Shown here: positions 24,701 through 36,400 of the stretch, one piece after another
Position numbering within the stretch: the stretch's first letter is position 1
Layout: each line of letters begins with the position of its first letter
NCBI GenBank assembly: GCA_964247055.1
Contig: OZ176056.1
Location: 7,626,001-7,690,000, forward strand
Origin: Paragordius varius
Taxonomy: Eukaryota > Nematomorpha
Reading direction: 5' to 3'
DNA length: 64,000 bases
Program-made: the position numbers and the translations under genes
Notes under the pieces: model-generated
What the model saw: only the letters and a program-made list of their open reading frames with translations
Databases searched by the model: none
What the model was told of the DNA's origin: nothing

Positions 24701-27700
24701 AATATTTTTATTTTTTATGAAGGTTGAAGCTGTTAAGAACAATGCAAGTAAGTGATTGGCAAAGCTTTTTAATGGGTCAAATTATATTATTTATATTTCA
24801 AATTCATCATTAAATAATTTAGACTAGTTTTACATTTCAAATTTACCCTTGAATAATACACATTTACCTTTAAACATTTCATAATCACCCCAAAAATAAA
24901 AAATGCTTTCGAAGTATAAAAATTACCTATTTTAGATATTTTTAAAAAATAATACTTTGTTTTATACACAATCCAGAAAAATTCATCTAGGCTATAAAAG
25001 AATATTATTAATAAGTTTGGGCAGCCCAAAAACACAATTTATTATAGTGTAAATTTTATTGATCATCGAAAGTTTAAGGGTGTACAAAATGTTTAAGGGT
25101 GAATTTGAAGTGTTCAAGAATGAATTTTAGGTGTGAATTGTATTTAATAACCGCTCAGATCCATTTCGAATGATTTACACTTTGCAAATGTTTGAATAAA
25201 ATAAAAATTGGGGAAAGCTTATAATTTCAAATTTCAATTTAACATGTAATATAATTTTTATACCATGATAATTTTATATTTTATAATATGATCTCATAAA
25301 TATATGTGCATTCCAATTTTTTATTGGTTATTTTTCCACTTTTATTGCTTTTAGTAAAAATTTATGGAAGCAGTTATTTATTATTACATTCACGGTAAAA
25401 AAAGATAGGTTTATTATTTTATTTGTATTGTTTTGAATATAATGTATAATAATAATTAAACATGTATATGATATTTAAATATACCCTTAGATCAGTGGTT
25501 AGTTTTTTTGTTAACGCCTCACCAAATTAAAAAATAATTCTTGTGCCTCCCTCTTCTCCCAAAAAAATAAATACATAACTGTTTTTTCATTAAGGTATTA
25601 TAAAAATCATAAAAATTAATGAGTAAGATCCTTGTATCTGCAATTGTGAAATATTTCCCCATAATCTTGTGATAATTTCTGCTTTAACGTTTGACAAAGA
25701 TTACTAGTATCGAAAATTCACCCAATAAATTCATTTAATATTAGCTGAATTATAATTGCAATAATAAAACAAGTGTGTATTTGAATAAAGGTAAGGGATA
25801 GACAAGAGCAAGAAAATACACATCAATGTATTGCATAATTGTTTACAACGCTATTTTATTTTTTTATATTTTATATACCATTTACAGTTCAAATTCACCC
25901 TAAAAATAAATTAATTATATGTTTTCGGAGCTCTATGGTATTAACCATATAAAACAAGTGTGTGGAAGAGCGTCGGAAGTCTTTGGTAAAAAATAAAAAT
26001 ACACTAACAACTAACCCTTCATTTAAAAGTATAAGTTGGGAAAATCATAATTTTTATCTCAATTATAATTTTTTTTGTTTTGATATGGGAACGATTTTGA
26101 AAGGGATATTCACGATAGATGCTACCTTCAAAATTAATATAATTTTTTAAAAAAGAGTTTTAATTGATTTTGCTTTATAAAAACTACGGTTAGAGAATGA
26201 AATTTTAACCATCATTTATTGTAATCAGAGGCGATTTCGTTTTTCTTTGATCCCACAGTACGATATGAAAATAATTCTCAGACATATCGTGCCTTTTTTA
26301 AAACAGTTATCATAAAAAACATTCAATAGGGTTAAATTGTGGTATGGTATATTTATATGGTTGTTTTTTTAATTTCCCAAAATAGAGCATTTTAGGATGA
26401 AACGCATTCGTTCGATAATATTTTTTATGAACGATATATAATCAATATTCATCTCCTATGTTTTCCCTCATATATATCTATTTAAAATTGATTACATCCT
26501 TATATTTAGTCCGTTATAATGTTTGTTTTATTCATTATTCAATAAATTAATAAATATTTTTTACCTATATATAAAAATTAATATTTACGTGGTTTACTTG
26601 TTTTGTTTAAAATAATTTTTTTTCGAAAAAAATAGTAATAAAATTTTGCTAAAAATTAACAAAAATATTACCATTCCCCTTTAACAATATTTTAAGATTT
26701 TCATTTTTTACCAAAGATTTCCGACGCCCTTCCCTCACATTTCTTTTCCTCTTTTAACGAATATGATATGGTTAATACCATAGAGCTCTTGTTTTTCAAT
26801 TCTTTACCAAATATTTTTACCCATTTAACGAAAAAAAGTAAATTTTTAATAAAATAAAGGATACATGACTGTAATATGAGATATATCTTTATGGCATAGT
26901 TTATTTTTTCGTATTACAGTCATGTATCCTTTATTTTATTAATTTATTTTTTTTCGTTTGGGTATAAATATTTGGTAAAGAATGAAAAAAGGACTCTGGT
27001 AATTCATAATGAATATGATATTGTAAATACCATAGAATTCTTGTTTTTTCCATTCTCTACCAAATATTTATACCCATTTAACGAAAAAAATAAATTTTTG
27101 ATAAAATAAAAGTTACATGACTGTATTTTAATTTACAACAAAATTTTATTTTTTAAAAATATATCAAAATATAGTTTATTTTTAATCCTAATAAACATAT
27201 AATTTATTTGAGGGTGTGATGAATTGTTTGACGATGAATTTGAATTTTTTAAAGGGGATGAATTATAAATGGTATAGTAAGCACAAGCAAAAGATAAGAT
27301 AAATAAATACAATATTAGTATATTTAACATTTAACATTAAATACTTCCCAATACTGTAACTTTATAATTTAAATTATATTATTCAATAAATCATTTATTA
27401 AAACGCCCCCTTTCTAGATATACTACAGCCCCCTTGCCTTAAGTAAAAATACGGTTTTCGGTAATAAAGATTTTGATAATTTGGTTTAGGCTAAAAATTG
27501 TGAAGAAAATGTTATTTATGATGGGAAAGGGTCTGAAAATGTTACATTCCACACTTAGATAAGTAGTAGCGTATTTTAATGATATTTAAACTAAACATTA
27601 AAAAGAATCAAATTATTTATGTGGTTCCATGGTTGGACAACTTACAGTATAAATTAGTGTCTTTTTTAATGATATTTAACAAATTATTTAGCTCTGAAAA

Positions 27701-28454
27701 CGATTCAATTGGTTTACATTGCATATCAAAAGAGAATATCTCAGAGGGTCAAGAGATTACTACAAGTTATGTTGGCTTCATTGATGATGAAATGCCTTTA
27801 AAAATGCGAAGGCTGATGATATGGGATTCACATAAATTCAAGTGTATGTGTACTTTGTGCAAAGAGTATACAAAACTTTTGGATTTGATTTATTATTTTT
27901 ACTTATAGTACAAATATTTTTATAATAAAGACAACCTTATTCCTCAAAAACTTGGTTTACAAATATATCCTATAGTTTCGGATTGTAAAATAAGGAATTG
28001 AGATGTATATTGGTAATACACTCAATCATATACTTTGAAATAAACATTTGATTTATATTAAACCAAGTAACTTTAAGATGTGAAAAATATGAGTTATAAT
28101 TTTTCGAAATTTTTTTTGCATCTTCTCATAAATAATTTTTAGAGATTAAAAATTTTAATCCTGCTAATAATTTATATTATTTGTAGGGACGAGGGATTAA
28201 AATGTAAAAATTGTGAATATGAATTAAACAATGATACTCAAGCTGCTTTGGATGGAAATAATAATGACACGATAATCAAAAAGCTTCTGTTGTGTGGCAA
28301 GTGTCGTACAGTTTGGTACTGTAACAAAGATTGTCAGGTTAAACATTGGAAAATGCATAAACCAGTTTGTGGCAAAAATACTTCCAAAAAGGCTGAAACT
28401 ACCTCTAGAGGCCAGGATTCAGTTGCCAAGTTTTTAGATTTAATGTCGAAATAA
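21789..28454 (+). CDS. SMYD5-like SET/MYND protein with extra C-terminal MYND finger
   Basis: Five exons are proposed: 21789-21892, 23273-23380, 23855-~24693, 27692-27865 and 28187-28454. Exon 1 ([10 protein letters not shown]...IFLESPLFF) matches the start of the SMYD5 SET domain. Exons 2-3 hold the inserted MYND finger: CAYC, CDNC, YCTNEC, HSFVC. Exon 3 then has [14 protein letters not shown], close to SMYD5 SGLFVLQSCCNHSC, with the SET NHSC motif. Exon 4 has the GQEITTSY motif and the post-SET CMCTLC. Exon 5 adds CKNC, CGKC, YCNKDC, HKPVC: a second full MYND finger, not known to me in SMYD5. Such proteins methylate lysines using SAM. Exon 4-5 phases match exactly; the ends of exons 1 and 3 are less certain (24694 GTTTGA is the only donor of the right phase I found), and the N-terminus is missing. 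Confidence 0.8.
24785..25145. mobile_element. MITE of the 'TTCAAATTCACC' family, copy b
   Basis: The left flank carries 'cattaaataatttagac' and 'acatttcaaatttaccctt'. The right flank carries 'gtttaagggtgaatttgaag' and 'gttcaagaatgaatttt', the inverted tandem type of this family. It lies in intron 3 of the SMYD5-like gene and is more worn than copy a. Confidence 0.65.
25928..26873. mobile_element. 'CAGTCATG' MITE copy, itself interrupted
   Basis: It begins at the family's central motif 'gagctctatggtatt' and ends in the normal terminus 'ggatacatgactg' at 26873. The left half of the family consensus is absent. The centre holds a further palindromic insert: 'ggaagagcgtcggaagtctt' (25964-25983) pairs with 'aagatttccgacgcccttcc' near 26715-26735. 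This inner piece of about 0.8 kb has no coding potential. Confidence 0.6.
26917..27123. mobile_element. 'CAGTCATG' MITE, complete 207-bp copy
   Basis: It runs from 'cagtcatgtatccttta' to 'acatgactg' with TA on both sides, as expected for a Tc1/mariner-type target. The two ~95-bp halves are inverted copies of each other. Family members: 25928-26873, 38518-38712, 43645-43852 and 63862-63953. Confidence 0.85.
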
Positions 28455-29210
28455 AAAATTATATTATCATATACATAATTTCAACTCAAAACTCTTTTTG
28501 TTTTGGGTCAAAATGTAGTTTGTCGCATCATGAATTTTTTTTATACAAACTAAACTATAAAATTCTTTTTGAAATAATTTTCTAATTTACTTTCTGGATT
28601 TTTTTAGTAATATTACATTTATTATATGAATTGCTTATCTTAAATATAAATATTATATGCATAGAGCTTTGCATAAAAATAACTGAATTAATATCCATAT
28701 TTTTCTATAATCGTAATTATTTTTAGCATTATATATTATAATTTCAACTTAGCACATTTTTAACAAATAAAATTTAATATTAAAAATTCCCCAGCAATTA
28801 CCAATAAAATTACATTTTTGTCAAGTATGCTCCCAAATGCTACCCTTCCAATCTTTTTTAAAAAGCTGATATAGAAAGCAGGCTCAAAATAATTTATTTA
28901 CCATGTCTTTATTTTAAGTTCACAATTTAAAATTTATAATCAATAATATATATGTATAGATATATATATATATATATGATATGTAACAAATAAATGTTTA
29001 TATTTTATTATTTTTATCATATATTACCTATATGTGAATTATATAAAACTTTACAAGAGATTTTTCGTAAAAAATGATAATTAATACCAAATTTAATCAT
29101 TGAAATGAAACATTTTTAACTTTATATTATAGTTTTTAGTATGTATTACTGTAAAATTAGTTGATTAAATCTCAAAATAATATATACCAAACTTGAGATC
29201 TATTTTAGAT
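28455..29210. other. 3' flank of the SMYD5-like gene, AT-rich
   Basis: The only feature seen is a (TA)n tract at about 28950-28980. AATAAA-like hexamers are frequent by composition and do not fix a poly(A) site. Confidence 0.45.
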
Positions 29211-29214
29211 TAGA

Positions 29215-30335
29215 ATCTCAACGCCAAAGATATTTGTAACTAGCTTGTGTTACACGCCGCACTGACTCCTCGTGATTGATTATTAATCTTATATTTTCTG
29301 CACTAATAATAAAATGTAGACTCGATTTTGCGGATAAAAATTTATTTGACATATGGTAGACATTTATTGTTATTGTCATTACAATTATTATTGTTATCAA
29401 TACTGTTATCATTATTATTACTGTTTGAGTAACCGGTGTAGTGGAGTAGGCGGGTGGGTCTACGTGTTCATCTGATCAGCGTGCTTTCTGACCATCTTAT
29501 TGTTTTCCTCATCCCATACGCTGTAAGAAAGAAGACCGGTTCTATCGACGACCTCGCATGCTCGCCATCCAGGACCCTGTGGGCTTTTGATTATTATCTG
29601 TTGGCTTATGGAAAACTCACGACGCGGACTGGGTGCGTCTAAAGTTGTTGTTTTCGTGTTTATCCAGGTCAATTGTGTTTGGGATACTCGTTTAAAGTGC
29701 AGTTGGAAGGGCGTTTCTTTCGTGGTAACGTGGATTGAGTTATGCTAAGACCATAAGGCAGTATTAAAAGCTTCTTTAGGTCGTAAACCAATGACGAAGG
29801 CATCCCGAATACGTTCCTCAATCGAATCATTGAATTTGGCCTCTTCAGCTGCCATCTTAACCCGTTCTAAAAATTGGGTGAAAGATTCAGCGTTGCTCCG
29901 CACAAGTCGAGAAATTCAAATCTACTGTGAATTTTGATATGCCTGTTGCTATTATCACGCTCCATGACGCATCCTTTATTTTTTACAGTCGTTGATTTAT
30001 TTTGCGTATAACCAATAAACCATCATAGGCGAGCAAATTTATTTTGAGGGCTTGTTCTGTTACAGGGAAATCATTCGCCTTCATAACGTTTGTCATATAA
30101 TCAACGTATTCCTTAAACTTATTATTATCATTATATTTCTCGATGCATAGGTTAGCGAGATTGGCAATTGGCGTTGTCATGTTCGTTCGGATCTCGGTGG
30201 GACATCCACACAATGTTATGTTAGATTAGTTCGGAATTCGGTTGACCACCAATATAGTTGTAATGATAATTGAGGTGTAAAAAGGAACAAAAGTAAAAAT
30301 AAACAATATTTTTGGTTGTATTTTGATATAGAAGT
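29215..30335 (-). mobile_element. Ty3/Gypsy-like retroelement fossil
   Basis: Minus-strand protein traces show a gag-like part (about 30213-29760, with FLERVKMAAEEAKF and IRDAFVIGLRP) and an integrase C-terminal part (about 29672-29460, with SPQGPGWRACEVV and VRKHADQM). The region is richer in G+C than its surroundings. It is a broken, partial copy; reverse transcriptase was not seen and end repeats were not defined. The integrase-like part is well preserved, so it may be younger than the other two fossils. Confidence 0.75.
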
Positions 30336-30339
30336 TTAT

Positions 30340-30734
30340 TTTACTGAAAAAATATGAATGTTAAGATTTTAATAGTGAGTTTAGGTAGTAAATAATTAAA
30401 AAAAATTATTTTAATATAGTTTCATTAAATTTATTTTGTCTTTTAAGTGTGATAAAAGAAAAACGACATCTTTTGACCTGAAATTATATAGAAACCCAAA
30501 CTATATAATTTAAGGCTATTTATATATCGAAAATATCTCCTAAAATGATAATAAACCATAATATTTCAAATTTTATCATTATTTTTTGAATCCTTAATTA
30601 TCCTTTATTTTCACTTTTTGCTATCTCAAAAACTAGGTGTCAGCAAATAAAAATTTTTGCGGCAAATGAATACGCTGGTCATAAGCTATCTCATGAAAAA
30701 AAAATTTTCGTTAAAAAGTTTTTTGCACACAGTG
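30340..30734. mobile_element. Single arm of the 12660-13830 foldback family
   Basis: It matches about 13440-13830: both contain 'atatgaatgttaagatttta', then 'atagtgagttta', 'aaaactag', 'tttttgcgg' and 'cataagctatctca'. The outer end is the complement of 'cactgtgtgcaaaaa', followed by tta at 30735-30737. The other arm is absent; the left edge abuts the gypsy fossil. Confidence 0.75.
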
Positions 30735-30737
30735 TTA

Positions 30738-31667
30738 TATACAGATATAACGTAAAAACTAAAAGATAAATAATAATTAGAGACATCCATACTTTTTGTA
30801 ATTAAATAATTGAGGTACCAATTTATATTCTTATCCCCGTTAAAAGAAACATATGACATTTTTTACAAAAATGTCTTTTTTTATCACACTTGTTTTAAAG
30901 CTTAAAGTTAATCTTACTACATATATTTAAATGTGAATTGCAAACAAATCAGTTCAAAGGCATAAGCTAGAGATCCGATATAAGATGTCTAAATTTAATA
31001 AGAGTTTAAAAAAATGTAAATCGAATTTAAAACAAATTTCATCCTGAAGTGCAGTTATTATTCGCATATAGAAATAGGAACCAAAAAGCTCGGGTGTAGT
31101 TCTTTTTAACTAATTTATATCAGATTTTAATTGCCTAAATTTTTGTTAGTAATATAATTAATATTTAAAAAAGTATCCACTGCCCTGCCCATAAAAGTAC
31201 ATATAGTGGTGCTTTATATAAATTAGCTACTCATACATGTGTTATTCTAAACAAAAGTGGGATAATATACAAATAACGATGATAGATAATACTTGGGGAT
31301 CTCTTTATTAATTTTTTACAAATTAAGAGGTTTTATAAAAATTCTCGTTTAAGATTTTTGCGCTTTTTAAAAATTTCTGCCTATTTTTTAGATTTTTAGT
31401 ATATTCTCGCTTTTTTGCAAAACCTTAAGATATTTTAGCGCTATTTGGGAATTTTTTTTAGATATTTTAGCGATTAAAAAAAGATTTGTCGTATTTTTAA
31501 CTGGATTTTCAAAAATTATCGTTTTTAGAAAACTTGACAATTTAGCGCTCTTGGGATAAATAATAATAGGAAATGTCTTTATTAAATTTGTCACATTACA
31601 ACTTATATTCAGTACATAGAATTTAATATTTATAATTTATTAATGCTAAACATCAAGATAAGATATA
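30738..31667. other. AT-rich stretch, nothing recognised
   Basis: No gene was seen. A locally repetitive 'attttagcg' phrase recurs between 31430 and 31550, apparently a degenerate short repeat. Confidence 0.4.
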
Positions 31668-32479
31668 CAGTAGCGTATGCAGTAAAAGATTGTTAGTGCA
31701 AAATAATCTTAAAAACACAAAACAGGGGTATATTATGGATAGTCTATACAAAATCAGGGGACAATCTTGGTATATGTAAATGCGCATTTGGTTTTTGTAA
31801 AATTGCGATGATAAATTGTAAAAATATTAGTGAAACATTATTTCCCAGATTTCTTATTCAAAAATGTTATTATTTAAATTATTACTTGCTTTTCTCAATC
31901 TATTTAAAACTAAATAAGCTTGAGATGAAAAATTAAACGATTATTACATAAGTTTACTTGTTACATTACTTATATTATTTTTATTAACCGACACCTTGTC
32001 TTTTACACAGATTTACGGGAGGATTTTAAACACAATGATATATTTAACAACGATGTTTTCTTAAATGTGCAACAATAAAAACCATATATTTTAATAATAA
32101 CTATCTATTTATTAACAGGGTGAAATAAATATATATGAACAATAATTTTAATGCAACATGTTAAATAATATTATCTAATCTTCTAGTAATTATCTAAATT
32201 GGATATATCCTGTAATACATTTCAAGAACTTTGTTGAATATTTGGTATTGTGGCTTCATTTTCCTCTGAGTATTCATAAACATTTAATAAATTTTCAATA
32301 AAAAACATCATGAATATTTCTCACAAAAATTTTATGTATTAGCTTTTCAATATGTGCCGACCAAATGTCCTCAATTTTCATATTTAAATTATCATTGAGT
32401 CTTATTTATAAACATATCCATATTATCCCCCTGTTTTAGATTATTTTGCACTAACAATCTTTTACTGCATACGCTACTG
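31668..32479. mobile_element. 812-bp DNA element with ~45-bp near-perfect TIRs
   Basis: The ends share 'cagtagcgtatgcagtaaaa' and a further ~25 bp (through 'gcaaaataatct') in inverted orientation without a mismatch. TA lies on both outer sides (31666-31667 and 32480-32481), fitting a Tc1/mariner-type target duplication. The interior is AT-rich and non-coding, so it is a non-autonomous element. The well-preserved ends suggest a fairly recent insertion. Confidence 0.85.
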
Positions 32480-32712
32480 TAAGAGAAAATTTTTATATAA
32501 TATAGTAAGTGATATGAGTACTAATTATATTTATATAATGTTTCAAGCAAAAAAGGCAATAAAAAGGGGTGCGCTACATATCAATATATATTGTATGCTT
32601 TATATTTCAAGAATTTTGTATTGACAACTATCTACTTTAATATCTTCTAAGGAAATGGTGTTCACGTTGCATCTAGATTGATTAAACCAGACTACTTATT
32701 TGTGCATACATA

Positions 32713-32976
32713 TGGTAAAAAGTGAAATTATACAAAATGTGAAAATATAAAGGCATATTTTTTTCTAAAAGACCATATATTTTCTACTTCCTATATCCTA
32801 TAAACGTATTTAATTACTGTAATATATATAATTAATTCTGTTATTATCCATTATTTTATAATGTGCACTTTAAAACTATGAATTATATAAAAAACTTAAG
32901 ATTTAAAAAGTATGGTTGTAAAAAAATATTTGTCTTTATATTTTTACGTTTGTCCGTATAATTTCAATTTTTACTG
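32713..32976. mobile_element. Palindromic MITE, 'CAGTAAAAATTGAAATTATAC' family, copy 1
   Basis: The right arm ends in the complement of 'cagtaaaaattgaaattata', and the left arm starts 'tggtaaaaagtgaaattata'; TA flanks both. The same motif builds the element at 35620-35867. Confidence 0.7.
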
Positions 32977-32984
32977 TAAAATAA

Positions 32985-33461
32985 TGTGAAATATAGATCT
33001 AGCCATTTTTTTACTAATTTATACTATATCATAATTTAATATATTTTATCCATATCATAAAAACAAGTTTTGAATATGATAAAATTGATAAGAATTGATA
33101 GTTTCTCTAATCATGATTAATAAAATTACATGATTGAAATTTTTCAGGTGTATACAATAAATATTATATTTGGTAGATGGAATTTAGCGGTTATAGACTC
33201 CATTTAATTTCAAAAATAATAAATATACTATTGATAATGGTTATTAAGGTGTAAATGTATATAGACGTATGCTTAAAATATTTTGAACTCTAAATAAATA
33301 AAAAATAAGAGTTCCATTGCACTTATCATCAAATTTTATAGATTTGGATGAATTAAAGTTTTAAAATATTATTAGGATAATATTATAGTAATTGTTTATA
33401 TGCTGCACTAAAATAATTTATTGCAGATTTTATCACAGTATATGATACGGTAATTTTAATT
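32985..33461. other. 3' flank of receptor A
   Basis: AT-rich non-coding sequence downstream of the receptor A stop codon (the gene is on the minus strand). AATAAA-type sequence on the minus strand could serve as the poly(A) signal, but none stands out. Confidence 0.4.
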
Positions 33462-36400
33462 TTAGCACCCAATTTTATTTTTAAAATGTTTCCCACACGT
33501 GACAAATTGCAAAATTTTGTACTTAACAAACGCTGTGATAAGACCAATTGTTTTGCATGTGTTAGTTCGGTAATTTGGGTTAAAAATAAGCAAAATGTAA
33601 AACATAAATGAATGTGTACAAATATCCATAAACCCAGTGACAGCGAGTGCCCTTCGAAACTGACATATTTCTGTTTCAACCTGGCATATGAATTTGCTAA
33701 AGAGCATGGTAGCACCGGCATGAGGAGTTGCCATAATAAACTGATAAAAAGCCAATATAATACATCCTCGGGTGAAACTATCTTCCTCTAGTTGACGCTT
33801 TTTGCGTACTGATGCCGAGGATACTACAGTGCATTGACTATTGCAACTCTTACTTGGGTTTGATTTTTCGCTAAAATAATTTTTTATAGTATCATGTATT
33901 AGGGAAAATTATGAAATGTTAATTTTTATTTTAAACGATACCCTATATTATATAAGTTGAAAAAAGCAGCATGAGTTTTCAAAAAACATTGGGCGTATGT
34001 AAGGGTAAAAAAATGATTTTAAGCTATCGGTTGTTTTTCAAAAAAAATTTTTGTATTTTGAATTAATCAAAATGGTAAGTGCTAAAAGGTAATATTATAA
34101 TTTAAGCCACAGTTTGTATTATTTCCATTTTTTAAGTAATGCAAATTATTTTAAATAAAATAAGAGGTATTAATAATCATTTCCAACTAAATCAAAATTT
34201 TGTTATGGCTAATGCCTTTAACATAAATTAAAAAATAAATTTCGCCAAAAGTTTCTGGTAATTTCTTCTAAAAAACAGAAATTTTTGGACTAAACTAAAG
34301 AAAAAACTTAGCTTCCTTTCGGCCATCACCTTCTGTCATATAATTTATTTCATGCACTCCTTTTAAATGTTTTTTCATTCGGTTTTTATTTAAATATATA
34401 GTGTAATTGCATTTCTTGCAGGTAACTTGATTTTTTTTATCGAAAAATTTCCACTAAATAATAAGGTTTTGTTTTCCTAATAGTAAAATTAAAAAATTGA
34501 CCTAGGATTTTTTTCGTGGTCGTGACCATGGTCATGACCTAGGTCATTGACTAAGCACAACCCTAGCTCATATCAGAAAATAACAAATTTATATTTTTAT
34601 AATTTTTTTAATGAAATCATACTAAAAAATATTATTAAATTATATACAATATTTTTAGATTTTTTTATAATTTTGTCTTTTAAAATGGGTTGGTTTCTTT
34701 ACATAAGCGCAGTAATGCCGGATGCGCGTTAAAAATATATGCATAAGACTTTTTTAAATAAAATTAAAATATATTTTAAAAATAATGCATACATTTTTAA
34801 AAAATAATTTTTAGCAAATTATGTTAAAGCGTACCTCATACTATTTTAAGGTACGATCGAAACGGTATATTTATTTTTAAGATATATATAAAAACACTTT
34901 AACTAAATATTGGATGATGTTGAACATTTTTATCGTCTCAATTTGATTATATTTCGTTCGTTTTCCTATTTATGTTAAATATAAATTGAGTTTTTAAAAA
35001 GTCAAATAAAATATTAAACAAACTAACTAATCTTAAATAATAGAAGTGCTGAGCATGAACTATATAGATAAAGAGATTTTATAATATCCAAGCAACGTTT
35101 CCATCATGCCTCAAAATAGTATCAGGTAATGCTTCAACCAGATTCTGCTAAAAATTTCTATAAAAAAGGATGCATTTTCCAAAAAATATTTTTAGTTAAT
35201 ATTAAAATTTTTCTTATCTTATTTTCAAGCAATCGACATTTTATATTTAATTAAAAAATTTAGCCCATTTAGAATAAAAATTTAATTGAAACTCACATCA
35301 AAATATAAAGTTCTCCTAAAATATTGTTATGCTCAATATATTCTTAAGATATATTTTAGTGATATTATTTGGGATAACGCATGCTTTTATTTAGAAATTA
35401 GTTTAACAAAATATGCGCAATTCTGCTATTTTCTGGAGCAGTTGCCACAAAAATGTATACTCGTAAGGGCCAAAACAAAAAGTATCATGATAATCCTGAT
35501 ATTTATGATATTTTTTAAACTCACTGATTAGACGCAATATTTATATATACCTAATATACAAATATCATTGATATGTATTAATTGTGAGCAAGTCAGATAC
35601 ATAAATACTTACACATATACAGTAAAAATTGAAATTATACGGACAAAACATAAAAATGTAAAGACAAATATTTTTATCATCAACCATATTTCCTATATAA
35701 GCTATTTAGTTACAATCGTGACATGTATAATTGATTATGTAAAATATCTCTATTTCCACATTGGCATTTTAAACAACGAGTTATAATAAAAAACCAAATT
35801 AAAAAGTATGGATGTTTAGGAAATTTTTTATAATTTTACATTTTGTCCGTATCATTTCATTTTATTGTATTTCTCAAAAAAAAACGAATAAAAATTGGAT
35901 GTAAATTGAATACGTAATAAAAAAAACACCAATAAAGCATTATCTTATTTTAAAGTTTACAACAAATGGGTTTGAATGAGTCATGTTTCTTTAATTATTT
36001 AAATTATAAAAATTTAGAAAACATTAATGTTTTTGCGCTGGTTTTTTGCATCTATTTCTTTTATATGGCGTTCGATGCCTATTTCTTAGATTGGTTTGAT
36101 TAGGTCTTCTCTTTAAATATTATTTATGCAAAATTTCAATGTGTGTGCTTTATTTTTCGTATCTCGGTTACCAAATAATTAGATGTATAATTAAATATAT
36201 TAATCTGTTTAAATTACCCATATACCTGGCCATAAACTTCTTTTCAAAGTCCAACTTCCTTTTGCGATATGCATGCAGGATAAATATGTTTAGGGTTATG
36301 GTTACAAATAATGGCAAAAAAACTACCAAACATTCCCGCAGACTCGTATATATGACAAAATGATAGTTGGACGTTACGTTTGTGTTAGAAACACTTATAT

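Larger units (their letters stand above)
25868..27285. mobile_element. MITE copy c, split by nested insertions
   Basis: The left part (25868-25927) reads 'taccatttacagttcaaatt' and onward. The right part (about 27124-27285) ends '...gaattataaatggtatag'. The interrupted body can be followed through 'atggcatagtttatttttt' at 26890-26910, which matches copy d ('atgacatagtttatt'). Two elements of the 'CAGTCATG' family lie inside it (25928-26873 and 26917-27123). All of this is in intron 3 of the SMYD5-like gene. Confidence 0.75.

Noticed and set aside
25962-26150. 62-codon plus-strand frame
   Set aside because: It falls in nested palindromic MITE sequence and shows no domain.
34525-34550. Cluster of GACC/GGTC palindromes as a regulatory operator
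   Set aside because: It sits directly inside a hAT terminus next to a BED-finger coding trace, so subterminal transposon repeats explain it better.
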